DNA of 7,992 bases, taken from positions 1 to 7,992 of the forward strand of contig MWBK01000238.1 in assembly GCA_002069025.1 (NCBI GenBank), in the 5' to 3' direction. Under the pieces are notes generated by a model. It ran no database searches. It was not told where the DNA came from and saw only the letters and a program-made list of their open reading frames with translations. The position numbers and the translations under genes were made by a program. The DNA is from Bacteroidetes bacterium ADurb.Bin302 (lineage in GTDB: Bacteria > Bacteroidota > Bacteroidia > Bacteroidales > Paludibacteraceae). Below, piece by piece: positions 1 through 7,460 of this stretch (position 1 is its first letter; every line of letters begins with the position of its first letter).

Positions 1-3000
1 CCGAGAAAGTTAGTTATGGTGATGACCCTGTAGCAAATACTATTTGGGGATTAAATACATCATATCGTAATCAATTTCAATCTGTTACAGATTTCTTAAA
101 TAAGATACCGATCTTAAATTTAAAACAACCATCATCTATTGCCTTTAATGCTGAATTTGCACAAATGGTACCGGGTACGGCAAAAGGTGCAAACGGAAAG
201 GTTTATGTTGATGATTTTGAATCTACGAAGATAGGATTTGATGTACGTTATGCATCAAATTGGAAATTATCAAGTACTCCATTGCGTTTCGAAGAGTCTG
301 CTAATGATAATAATATTGAGTATGGAAAGAATCGTGCATTGTTATCATGGTATTACATTGATAATATGTTTAATAGAAGTACGTCATCTACTCCATCATA
401 TATTAGAAATGATAAGGAACAGTTATCTAATCATTTCGTCCGTGAGATAAGTGAACAAGAGATATTCCCTAATCGAGAGTTGGTTTATGGCCAGTCTACT
501 TATATTCAGACCTTAGATTTAGCTTACTATCCTGAGGAGCGTGGCCCGTATAATGTATTTGACCAAAACTTTAATAGCGAAGGTTATTTAATAGATCCAA
601 AATCGAAATGGGGTGGTATAATGCGTAAGTTGGAAACAACCGATTTTGAAGCAAACAATATCGAATATTTAGAGTTTTGGATGATTGACCCATTTGTTTA
701 TAATGATGGAACTGCTAAGGGTGGTGATTTGTATTTCAATTTCGGTGATATTTCTGAGGATGTTTTAAAAGATGGTCGTAAATTCTACGAGAACGGTATG
801 CCGTTCGATGGCTCAACAGACGATGTTGTAGAAACTGTATGGGGTAAGGTTCCTAGTAAACAATCTCTAACATATTCGTTCGATAGCGATGCGGCAGCAC
901 GTAAACTTCAGGATACCGGTTTAAACGGATTGCTTACTGAAGAGGAGTTTACTTTTGCTACTTACAAGGATTTTGTTGATAATATGACTGCAAAGTTGTC
1001 GCCTGATGCTATTGCCAGATTGCAAGCAGATAAATTATCAATGTTAAATGACCCCGCAGGAGATAATTTTCATCATTATAGAGGAAGTGATTATGATGAG
1101 GCAGAAGTAAGCATTTTAGATCGTTATAAACATTATAACGGAACCGAGGGTAACTCTCCGGCATCAACAGCAGGCGAATCATATACAACAGCTTCAACAA
1201 ATAATCCGGATATAGAAGATATAAATCAGGATAATACGATGACCGAAACCGAGAAGTATTATGAATACAAGATTTCGCTTCGTCCTGAAGATATGACCAT
1301 TGGTAATAATTATATATCTGATGTTGTAACTTCATCCGTAAGTTTGAAAAACGGAGAAACAGCATCAGTAAAATGGTATCAGTTTAAAATTCCTTTACGT
1401 GATTCTGAGAAGTATTCTGCAAAAGGCGGTATCCGCAGCTTTAAATCAATTAGATATATGCGAATGTATCTTACTGATTTTGAAGAGCCTGTAAATCTGC
1501 GTTTTGCAACAATGGAGTTGGTTAAGGGCGAATGGAGATCATATACCAATCCCTTAGAAGAAACATATTACAATAACAATGGTGTTATTGAAATGTCATC
1601 AGTAAGTATTGAAGAAAATTCTACTAAAACTCCTGTAAATTATGTTTTACCTCCGGGGGTAAGTCGTGAGGTTGATCCAAGTCAACAGCAGGTACGTCAG
1701 GAAAATGAGCAATCAATGACAATGCGTGTTCTTAACTTACAACCCAAAGACGCTAGGGCTTTATATAAAAAATTAGGTGGATACGATATGCGTCAGTATG
1801 GTAGAATTCAGATGTTTGTTCATGCTGAGGCTATTGCTGAAGACAATACTGATTTACAAGATAATGATTTGAAGTTATTTGTTCGTATGGGTTCTGATTA
1901 CAAGAATAACTATTACGAATATGAAGTTCCTTTGGAAGTAACTCCTGCCGGAATGTACTCAAATAATTCAACTGCAGATAGAAACATTGTATGGCCTGAG
2001 GATAATATGATTGATTTCCCATTGTCATTGCTTACTGATTTGAAATTAGCTCGAAATGAGGAAAAAAATCGACAAGGTTCGCATGTTACTAATTTAACGC
2101 CTTACTCTGAAGTTGACCCGAATAAGCCAAATAACAAGATAACCATAAAGGGTAATCCAAGTTTGGGTGAGGTTGAAGTTTTGATGATTGGTATTAGAAA
2201 CGGATCAAGAATTGTGAAGTCGGGCGAAATATGGGTTGATGAGTTGTTACTTACTGATTTTGATGAAAAGGGTGGTGTTGCAGCTTTGGCAAGTCTTGAT
2301 GTGGCTTTGTCCGACTTTATCACATTAAGTGCTGCTGGTAGATTGGAAACGATTGGTTTTGGTGGAATTGAACAAAGGGTATCAGAGCGCAGACAAGACG
2401 ATTATTACCAGTATAATTTTAACGCGGGTATTGATTTAGGTAAGTTATTCCCTGAAAAAGCGAATGTTTTGATGCCGATACGTTTCTCATATTCAAGCGA
2501 AATTACAAATCCTAAGTACAATCCTTTGGATAAGGATATCTTATTGTCAGATGCATTAAGAACCGCTTCTTCTAGAGCTATGCGTGATTCTATTTTACAG
2601 ATTGCTCAAAGTGTATCTACAAATAGGAGTTTTTCTATACCTAATATACGTGTAGGAATAGTTAGTAAGAAAGGACCTAGACCTTGGGATCCTGCTAATT
2701 TTACGATAGGAGGTTCGTATTCCGAAACATCTTCACATAATCCTAATACTGTAAGAAATATTGATCAGTATTGTAATGCGTATGGTACTTATGAGTTTTC
2801 TTGGACTCCTAAACCATGGGAACCATTTGGCAAAATTTCTAAATTGAAGAATTCTAAGAACTGGAATTGGATAGCGGATATAGGTATAAATTATGCACCT
2901 AAGCGTTTTGCATTTAAGACCAATTTTGCAAGAAATTATTATGAGCAACTTGTTCGCGACTTCAATAATGAGTCGTCTGAAGTTATGGATCCGACATTCC

Positions 3001-5048
3001 AAAAAGATTTTATGTGGAATAATGATTTCGATATTGCATGGGACATAACTAAGAACATTCGTTTAACATTAACTACTTCAAATCAATCTCGAATTAGCGA
3101 AAATGAAGGTGGTGTAAATAAGTGGTTATATCCTGACGAATATGAAATATGGAAAGATTCCGTACGTAATAGTTTAGCTCATTTAGGTTCTCCAATGAAT
3201 TACAATCAACGCTTTACTGCAGCATGGTCTATTCCATTTAATAAGATACAAGCTTTAAATTGGATATCCGGTAATATGAAATACGATGGTAATTACGAGT
3301 GGCTATATGGAAACGAAACTATTGCCAATACTGCTACAAGTACTGGCACTTGGGCTGTTGACGGAAAAATTAATTTCGAAACTTTATATAATAAATCGAA
3401 TTATTTGAAAGAGGTCAATAAGAAGTTCGCTTCGTCTCGTAAATCATCTAAAAATAAATCTACAGATAAAACAAAGAAATTTGAGCAGACTGTTAAGTTT
3501 AGCAAAGGCGATACTGTTTTAATTAAGCACAAACTTAATTCGAAAAGTGTTGATGTTATTGCATCTTTAAATGGTAAGAAATATCCTATAAAATACAAGA
3601 TTGTCGATTTAAATACAATATCGTTCATTGCTAAAAATGATGCTGAAATAGATTTATCTGTGGCTATGCCTAATGGTGATAAACCTGCAAATATGGCTTT
3701 GGATATAACATCTCGTATTTTAATGTTAGTGCGTAATGTATCATTTAATTATTCTCAAACCGATGGTACTATATTACCCGGATTTAAGCCTTCTGTTACT
3801 TGTTTAGGTTTGAATAGTTATAATGGTACAACGGCTCCCGGTTGGGATTTTGTATTCGGTGTTCAAAATAGCGATATATTGAATAGAGCTATCAATAATA
3901 ACTGGTTGGTTATGGAGGATGTTATTTATAATCCGGCGGTTATGTCACATTCCGAAACATTTAAGGCATCAGCCCTATTAGAGCCTTTCCCCGGATTTAA
4001 GATTAATCTTGCTGCAGACAGGCAGTATGTCAATAACAGAAGTGTACAATATAACACGGATAATCGTCTTACTACCATGGCAGGAAGTTTGTCTATGAGT
4101 TATGTAGCTATAGGAACATCATTTGCATCAATGGCTAGGGGTAGTAATTATTCGTCTGATTTGTTTAGTCAGTTCTTGGAATATAGAAACACAGTAAGGT
4201 CACGTTTGAATAATAAGTATAGTCCTACTTCTTCTTATGGTCTAAATACTGATGATGTTTTGATACCTGCTTTCTTGGCGGCTTATTCAGGTCGAGATCC
4301 TAATAAGGTGGGTTTAAGTGCAATTCCTTCATTTTGGTCGTTCTTGCCTAACTGGCAAATTACTTTCGATGGATTGTCACGCATACCATGGATTAAGGAA
4401 CATTTTAGAAGTGTCAATTTAACTCATGCATATAATTGTAAGTATCAGATGGGTTCGTTTACAGCAGACCAGTCATTTATGTCGGTTGATGGAGATGATT
4501 TCGGTTATGTTACTGATATACTTAGCGGTGGTTTGACCCCATCTAGCCGCTATACGGTAGGTTCTGTATCAATTAACGAACAATTCAGTCCTCTTATTGG
4601 TGTGGATATTAATATGAAGAATAGTTTATCTGTTAAATTCGAGTGGAGGAAAGGACGTAATTTAGGCTTGAATTTATCGGGTAATCAGGTTGTTGAATCA
4701 TGGAACGATGAGTATGTTGTAGGACTTGGCTATAAATTTAGTGACCTCAATTTCACAATGAAATCTGCATCAAAACAAAAGAAAGTTAAGAATGATTTGA
4801 CTTTGCGTGCTGATTTCTCTTTAAAGGATACTGAAACATTGGTACGCAAAATTGAATTAGAAGAATCGCAAGCTACTGCCGGCGACATGGTTGTAGCGTT
4901 TAAATTTGCTGCTGATTATGTGTTTAGTGAACGTATAAACTTTAGATTATATTACGACCTACAGATGCGTAATCCGGTTGTAACGACATCATATCCTACA
5001 ACAATATCTGATGTTGGTATAGCTGTTAGAATTTTGCTTACAAGATAA
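1..5048 (+). CDS. sprA: T9SS outer-membrane translocon SprA (Sov), C-terminal part, 5' end outside window
   Basis: SprA forms the very large single-chain outer-membrane beta-barrel through which the type 9 secretion system of Bacteroidota exports cargo proteins. The reading frame is open from base 3, well upstream of the ATG at 165, so that ATG is internal. The visible 1681 residues match the C-terminal two thirds or so of a family usually about 2300-2500 aa long. Family signatures seen are VYVDDFE at window residues 67-73 (bases 201-221), YNGTEGNSP (bases 1134-1160) and EDINQDNT (bases 1215-1238). From about base 2290 to the end there are alternating aromatic/polar segments typical of barrel strands, finishing in a short strand ending RILLTR. 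A Lys/Ser-rich segment (about bases 3411-3485) follows the YLKEVNKKF stretch. The frame is intact to TAA at 5046-5048. Family assignment is by recognised motifs and length; the signal peptide and N-terminus cannot be judged. Confidence 0.93.
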   Translation, partial: EKVSYGDDPVANTIWGLNTSYRNQFQSVTDFLNKIPILNLKQPSSIAFNAEFAQMVPGTAKGANGKVYVDDFESTKIGFDVRYASNWKLSSTPLRFEESANDNNIEYGKNRALLSWYYIDNMFNRSTSSTPSYIRNDKEQLSNHFVREISEQEIFPNRELVYGQSTYIQTLDLAYYPEERGPYNVFDQNFNSEGYLIDPKSKWGGIMRKLETTDFEANNIEYLEFWMIDPFVYNDGTAKGGDLYFNFGDISEDVLKDGRKFYENGMPFDGSTDDVVETVWGKVPSKQSLTYSFDSDAAARKLQDTGLNGLLTEEEFTFATYKDFVDNMTAKLSPDAIARLQADKLSMLNDPAGDNFHHYRGSDYDEAEVSILDRYKHYNGTEGNSPASTAGESYTTASTNNPDIEDINQDNTMTETEKYYEYKISLRPEDMTIGNNYISDVVTSSVSLKNGETASVKWYQFKIPLRDSEKYSAKGGIRSFKSIRYMRMYLTDFEEPVNLRFATMELVKGEWRSYTNPLEETYYNNNGVIEMSSVSIEENSTKTPVNYVLPPGVSREVDPSQQQVRQENEQSMTMRVLNLQPKDARALYKKLGGYDMRQYGRIQMFVHAEAIAEDNTDLQDNDLKLFVRMGSDYKNNYYEYEVPLEVTPAGMYSNNSTADRNIVWPEDNMIDFPLSLLTDLKLARNEEKNRQGSHVTNLTPYSEVDPNKPNNKITIKGNPSLGEVEVLMIGIRNGSRIVKSGEIWVDELLLTDFDEKGGVAALASLDVALSDFITLSAAGRLETIGFGGIEQRVSERRQDDYYQYNFNAGIDLGKLFPEKANVLMPIRFSYSSEITNPKYNPLDKDILLSDALRTASSRAMRDSILQIAQSVSTNRSFSIPNIRVGIVSKKGPRPWDPANFTIGGSYSETSSHNPNTVRNIDQYCNAYGTYEFSWTPKPWEPFGKISKLKNSKNWNWIADIGINYAPKRFAFKTNFARNYYEQLVRDFNNESSEVMDPTFQKDFMWNNDFDIAWDITKNIRLTLTTSNQSRISENEGGVNKWLYPDEYEIWKDSVRNSLAHLGSPMNYNQRFTAAWSIPFNKIQALNWISGNMKYDGNYEWLYGNETIANTATSTGTWAVDGKINFETLYNKSNYLKEVNKKFASSRKSSKNKSTDKTKKFEQTVKFSKGDTVLIKHKLNSKSVDVIASLNGKKYPIKYKIVDLNTISFIAKNDAEIDLSVAMPNGDKPANMALDITSRILMLVRNVSFNYSQTDGTILPGFKPSVTCLGLNSYNGTTAPGWDFVFGVQNSDILNRAINNNWLVMEDVIYNPAVMSHSETFKASALLEPFPGFKINLAADRQYVNNRSVQYNTDNRLTTMAGSLSMSYVAIGTSFASMARGSNYSSDLFSQFLEYRNTVRSRLNNKYSPTSSYGLNTDDVLIPAFLAAYSGRDPNKVGLSAIPSFWSFLPNWQITFDGLSRIPWIKEHFRSVNLTHAYNCKYQMGSFTADQSFMSVDGDDFGYVTDILSGGLTPSSRYTVGSVSINEQFSPLIGVDINMKNSLSVKFEWRKGRNLGLNLSGNQVVESWNDEYVVGLGYKFSDLNFTMKSASKQKKVKNDLTLRADFSLKDTETLVRKIELEESQATAGDMVVAFKFAADYVFSERINFRLYYDLQMRNPVVTTSYPTTISDVGIAVRILLTR

Positions 5049-5050
5049 AA

Positions 5051-5070
5051 TTTAAGCAGTTGGGCTTAAA
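5051..5070 (+). terminator. weak hairpin between convergent sprA and lptG, possible terminator
   Basis: TTTAAGC (5051-5057) and GCTTAAA (5064-5070) form a perfect 7-bp stem around a 6-base loop, starting 3 bases after the sprA stop codon. The stem has only two G-C pairs and no clean T-run follows directly; the nearest T-rich stretch is 5085-5092. An alternative pairing, CAGTT (5057-5061) with AACTG (5069-5073), competes with it. It is the only candidate terminator in the 37-bp gap, and its activity is inferred from position only. Confidence 0.35.
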
Positions 5071-5085
5071 CTGTTGGGTAGTAGT

Positions 5086-6165
5086 TTATTTTGGTGCGAT
5101 TCTATATAACCAAATTCCTATACCTGAATAAACAATATTGGGAAGCCAAATTGCAAATATAGGATTCCATCCCCCCTTTACTGTGAAAGATGAGGATACA
5201 AGTGTACATAAAATGTATGTAACACTTAGGGCGAAGCCTATTAAAACATGAAAGCCTGCGCCACCTCTGGTTTTGCGTGATGCTACTGAAACTCCGATTA
5301 GCGTTAGTATAATAGCGCCGAACGGCATAGCGAAACGTTTTTGATATTCAAGTTTATATGCATTTAGTCCGGCTCTTCCTCTTTGACTTTGTGAATTAAT
5401 GTATTCGCGCAATTCAGGATTTGTCATTCTTTCGTGGTGATTCTTTACAACTACAAATTCCTTAGGAGTCATTTCTATTTCGCGTTTTAGAGTATCTCCT
5501 GTAGTTAATATTTCACGCATTCCAACAAAATCACGTTTCATAAAATCATACATTGTCCATGTGTGTAACGAATCATGTTTTATGGTAGTAGCAGTAATGC
5601 GTGATACCAATTTTTTCCCTTCAAATTTGTCGAGTGAGAATCTATATCCTTTTTCTCCTTTTAAATCGAATCGTTCCATGTAGGCGATTCCATTTGCATT
5701 TACCTTAAATTGAACATTTCTAAGAGTACTTTCAACGGCTATATGGTCAACGTATCGACTCTCGAAGTCGAGTCTGACATCATTCCCTCTTGGAATAATG
5801 TATGAACCAATGTAAAAAGTGAATAATGCAATTATTGCTGCTGATATAAAATAAGGAACAAGAATACGTTTAAAACTGATGCCACCTGCAAGCATTGCAA
5901 TTATCTCAGAATTAAATGCCAACTTTGATGTAACAAAAAGTACTGCAATAAAAGCAAAAAGTGAACTGAATAGATTTATATAAAATGGAATAAAATGAAT
6001 GTAGTAATCCATTATTATTGTATTAAGGGATAGATTTTCGTTGTAGAAATTATCCATTTTTTCGGTAATGTCAATAATTATGGCAATACTAATAATCATT
6101 AAGATGGACAAAAAGTATGTCCCCAAAACTTTCTTGATAATATAGAAATCTATTCGTTTTAGCAT
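5086..6165 (-). CDS. lptG: LPS export permease, LptF/LptG (YjgP/YjgQ) family
   Basis: This is a 359-aa inner-membrane subunit of the LptB2FG ABC transporter, which extracts lipopolysaccharide from the inner membrane and passes it to the Lpt bridge. The family layout is visible: three N-terminal membrane segments (about residues 13-34, 55-80, 100-123), a soluble periplasmic beta domain (about 125-265), and three C-terminal segments (about 278-296, 303-325, 334-355). The sequence SEIIAMLAGGISF (residues 86-98) after the second segment is the conserved coupling region of LptF/LptG. The length matches the family. I chose the ATG at 6165, giving MLKRIDFYIIKK, a start typical of Bacteroidota homologues. 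A TTG at 6177 would add four residues but lies inside the -7 promoter element. Bacteroidota usually carry two such permeases; the LptG rather than LptF name rests on overall resemblance. The gene converges with sprA and is divergent from perR. Confidence 0.9.
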   Translation of the reverse strand: MLKRIDFYIIKKVLGTYFLSILMIISIAIIIDITEKMDNFYNENLSLNTIIMDYYIHFIPFYINLFSSLFAFIAVLFVTSKLAFNSEIIAMLAGGISFKRILVPYFISAAIIALFTFYIGSYIIPRGNDVRLDFESRYVDHIAVESTLRNVQFKVNANGIAYMERFDLKGEKGYRFSLDKFEGKKLVSRITATTIKHDSLHTWTMYDFMKRDFVGMREILTTGDTLKREIEMTPKEFVVVKNHHERMTNPELREYINSQSQRGRAGLNAYKLEYQKRFAMPFGAIILTLIGVSVASRKTRGGAGFHVLIGFALSVTYILCTLVSSSFTVKGGWNPIFAIWLPNIVYSGIGIWLYRIAPK

Positions 6166-6174
6166 ATTGTGCTG

Positions 6175-6182
6175 CAAAAGTA
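6175..6182 (-). promoter_or_regulatory. Bacteroidota-type -7 promoter element for lptG
   Basis: Read on the minus strand this is TACTTTTG, a full match to the Bacteroidota primary-sigma -7 consensus TAnnTTTG. It ends 9 bases before the chosen lptG ATG, so transcription would start only a few bases ahead of the gene, giving a nearly leaderless mRNA. No convincing -33 TTG element is seen at the usual 19-21 base spacing, so the assignment rests on the -7 match and its position. Confidence 0.55.
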
Positions 6183-6202
6183 CAGAAAATTATTGATAAA
6201 AA

Positions 6203-6234
6203 TTTGGTGAATTAAAATAAACAACATACATTTG
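6203..6234 (+). promoter_or_regulatory. promoter of the perR-rubredoxin-rubrerythrin operon
   Basis: TTTG at 6203-6206 and TACATTTG at 6227-6234 are separated by 20 bases. This matches the Bacteroidota vegetative promoter pattern TTTG, N19-21, TAnnTTTG at both elements. The expected transcription start is around 6239-6243, leaving a leader of about 25 bases before the perR ATG at 6267. No comparable element lies between the downstream genes, so this promoter probably drives all three. Confidence 0.7.
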
Positions 6235-6235
6235 C

Positions 6236-6259
6236 AATGATTCTAGAATTGTAATCATT
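6236..6259. repeat. second inverted repeat upstream of perR
   Basis: AATGATT (6236-6242) and AATCATT (6253-6259) are perfect inverted copies 10 bases apart; the right copy is part of the 15-bp palindrome at 6249-6263. The 10-bp palindrome ATTCTAGAAT (6240-6249) sits between them. The repeat starts directly after the -7 element, so it covers the likely transcription start. It may be a second, weaker regulator contact, or chance in AT-rich DNA. Confidence 0.35.
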
Positions 6260-6263
6260 ACAA
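6249..6263. promoter_or_regulatory. PerR/Fur-type operator (7-1-7 palindrome)
   Basis: TTGTAATCATTACAA is a perfect 7-1-7 inverted repeat centred on C6256, 3 bases before the perR start codon. The geometry and base pattern are those of a PerR box (TTATAATnATTATAA); the two positions that differ change symmetrically (A to G on the left, T to C on the right). It lies downstream of the -7 element, where a bound repressor would block initiation or early elongation. It is inferred to serve autoregulation and control of the two genes behind perR. It is about 70 bases upstream of the expected lptG start, so direct control of lptG is less likely. Confidence 0.65.
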
Positions 6264-6266
6264 ATT

Positions 6267-6704
6267 ATGCTGGATAAGGTTAAAGAATATTTGCAAGTAC
6301 ATGATGTGCATCCTTCAATGCAACGAATAGTTATTATGAATTATTTGTTTAATCATAGGACACATCCTACTGTAGATGTGATATATAATGATATATCTAG
6401 GTCTATGCCGACTTTATCAAAGACAACAGTATATAACACTCTTAAAGTTTTGGTTAATCATAATGCAGTGTTGCAGTTGGATATAGATGAAAAGGAGTCA
6501 CATTATGATGGTTATACTCACGTTCATGCGCATTTTAGATGCTTGAATTGTGGAAAAATAATTGATTTATCTCCGAAATATTTAAATAAACTTGTAACAA
6601 ATGAGATTGATGATTTGATAATAACTGAGACACAATTATATTATAAAGGATATTGTTCAGATTGTAAAAAAAATGGGGAACTCCCTAATATTAATAATAA
6701 ATAA
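6267..6704 (+). CDS. perR: Fur-family transcriptional repressor, probably peroxide sensor PerR
   Basis: This 145-aa winged-helix regulator is of usual Fur-family length. The DNA-binding region includes SKTTVYNTLKVL (residues 51-62), the recognition-helix signature. The structural zinc site is CxxC at C92/C95 and CxxC at C130/C133. Aligned on these cysteines, all five regulatory metal ligands of Bacillus subtilis PerR (H37, D85, H91, H93, D104) are present as H33, D81, H87, H89 and D100. Asp rather than Glu at the last position is associated with peroxide sensing, where iron-catalysed oxidation of the ligand histidines releases the repressor from DNA. The gene is first in an operon with a rubredoxin-like protein (12-bp gap) and a rubrerythrin, typical PerR targets. 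A palindrome in its own leader suggests autorepression. An iron-responsive Fur role is the main alternative. There is no Shine-Dalgarno sequence. Confidence 0.8.
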   Translation: MLDKVKEYLQVHDVHPSMQRIVIMNYLFNHRTHPTVDVIYNDISRSMPTLSKTTVYNTLKVLVNHNAVLQLDIDEKESHYDGYTHVHAHFRCLNCGKIIDLSPKYLNKLVTNEIDDLIITETQLYYKGYCSDCKKNGELPNINNK

Positions 6705-6716
6705 AAAAAAACTATT

Positions 6717-6830
6717 ATGAAAACTTTTGTATGCACAGTATGCGGTTACGTACACCATGGTGATACACCGCCGGCAATATGTCCGAAATGTAAGCAACCC
6801 GGTTCTAAGTTTAAAGAAGTAAAAGCGTGA
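6717..6830 (+). CDS. 37-aa rubredoxin-like protein
   Basis: This short gene encodes 37 residues beginning MKTFVCTVCGYVHHGD and ending KFKEVKA, with TGA at 6828-6830. It contains two CxxC pairs, C6/C9 and C22/C25, spaced as in the compact rubredoxin domain of rubrerythrins (12 residues between pairs); canonical rubredoxins have a much longer spacing. Such a site would bind one iron and carry single electrons. It aligns almost end to end with residues 1-35 of the rubrerythrin encoded next, sharing VCGYVH, GD, CP, QP and SKF, and so looks like a duplicate. One difference is that the second pair reads CPKCK, with Lys replacing the usual Gly after the last cysteine. It lies 12 bases after perR and 28 before the rubrerythrin, so is very likely cotranscribed. 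Its role as an electron donor to the rubrerythrin is inferred; zinc binding is the alternative. Confidence 0.85.
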   Translation: MKTFVCTVCGYVHHGDTPPAICPKCKQPGSKFKEVKA

Positions 6831-6858
6831 TGTTAATAATTTTTAAAATTAAAATGAT

Positions 6859-7401
6859 ATGAAATTTATTTGTTCGGTGTGCGGTTATGTACACGAAGGA
6901 GACGCAGCTCCTGAAAAATGTCCTCAATGTGGACAACCTGCAAGCAAGTTTACAAAACTTGATGAAAATGCAAAATTAAACTTTGTTACAGAGCATGTTA
7001 TAGGTATTGCGAAAGATTGTGATGATGAGATGAAGAAAGATTTAAATGCTCATTTCATGGGAGAAGCAACAGAAGTAGGCATGTATTTGGCAATGAGTAG
7101 ACAAGCAGATCGTGAAGGTTATCCTGAGATTGCAGAAGCATTTAAACGTTATGCATTTGAAGAAGCAGAACATTGTGCGAGATTTGCAGAATTGTTAGGT
7201 GATGTTGTATGGGATACCAAAACTAATCTAGACAAGAGAATGAATGCTGAAAGTGGAGCTTGCGCTGATAAAATGCGTATTGCGAAACGTGCAAAAGAAT
7301 TGAATTTAGATGCAATACATGATACAGTTCATGAAATGGCAAAAGACGAAGCTCGTCACGGCCGTGGATTTGAAGGATTGTATAATCGCTATTTTGGATA
7401 A
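6859..7401 (+). CDS. reverse rubrerythrin (N-terminal rubredoxin domain plus diiron ferritin-like domain)
   Basis: This 180-aa cytoplasmic protein probably reduces hydrogen peroxide, and perhaps oxygen, to water using electrons passed from NAD(P)H through rubredoxin-type carriers. Domain order is reversed relative to classical rubrerythrin: the FeCys4 domain comes first (C5, C8, C21, C24; residues 1-35), followed by a four-helix diiron domain (about 40-180). Probable iron ligands are E69 ([10 protein letters not shown]), E102 and H105 (EAEH), E131, and E164 and H167 (EARH). The layout and the segment [15 protein letters not shown] resemble the clostridial reverse rubrerythrins. The length is normal and the frame intact. 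It is the last gene of the perR operon, with a strong terminator 14 bases after the stop. Peroxide-inducible expression through PerR is inferred from context. No reductase partner is encoded in the window. Confidence 0.93.
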   Translation: MKFICSVCGYVHEGDAAPEKCPQCGQPASKFTKLDENAKLNFVTEHVIGIAKDCDDEMKKDLNAHFMGEATEVGMYLAMSRQADREGYPEIAEAFKRYAFEEAEHCARFAELLGDVVWDTKTNLDKRMNAESGACADKMRIAKRAKELNLDAIHDTVHEMAKDEARHGRGFEGLYNRYFG

Positions 7402-7415
7402 AAGATATCCTTTTT

Positions 7416-7459
7416 AATAAAAACGGCTTCTGGTAATTTACACAGAAGCCGTTTTTATT
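7416..7459. terminator. bidirectional intrinsic terminator
   Basis: AATAAAAACGGCTTCTG (7416-7432) and CAGAAGCCGTTTTTATT (7443-7459) form a perfect 17-bp stem with a 10-base loop. Its core ACGGCTTCTG is GC-rich for this genome. The A-rich left arm and T-rich right arm supply a U-run after the core hairpin in either direction. It lies 14 bases after the rubrerythrin stop and directly beyond the aldo/keto reductase stop on the other strand, so one element can end both convergent transcripts. Confidence 0.92.
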
Positions 7460-7460
7460 A

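Noticed and set aside
165..167. ATG as the start of the large + strand gene
   Set aside because: The frame is open without a stop back to base 3 and the upstream codons continue SprA-like sequence, so this Met is internal.
238..450. 70-codon + strand open frame in another frame of sprA
   Set aside because: It overlaps the SprA coding sequence completely and has no recognisable motif or start signal.
1009..1365. 118-codon open frame on the minus strand inside sprA, and similar ones at 1831-2028, 2102-2323, 2733-3002 and 3401-3628
   Set aside because: They are antisense to an intact, recognisable protein, have no family motif or promoter, and show biased composition expected from reading a coding strand backwards.
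6166..6177. TTG start adding four residues to lptG
   Set aside because: The TTG is part of the -7 promoter element, and the ATG at 6165 gives the N-terminus typical of the family.
6831..6858. Separate promoter for the rubrerythrin in the 28-bp gap
   Set aside because: The gap is AT-rich, but no TAnnTTTG element is present, so cotranscription is more likely.
7396..7415. GGATA/TATCC hairpin followed by five T at the end of the rubrerythrin gene
   Set aside because: A 5-bp stem with two G-C pairs is too weak, and the 17-bp terminator just downstream explains termination.
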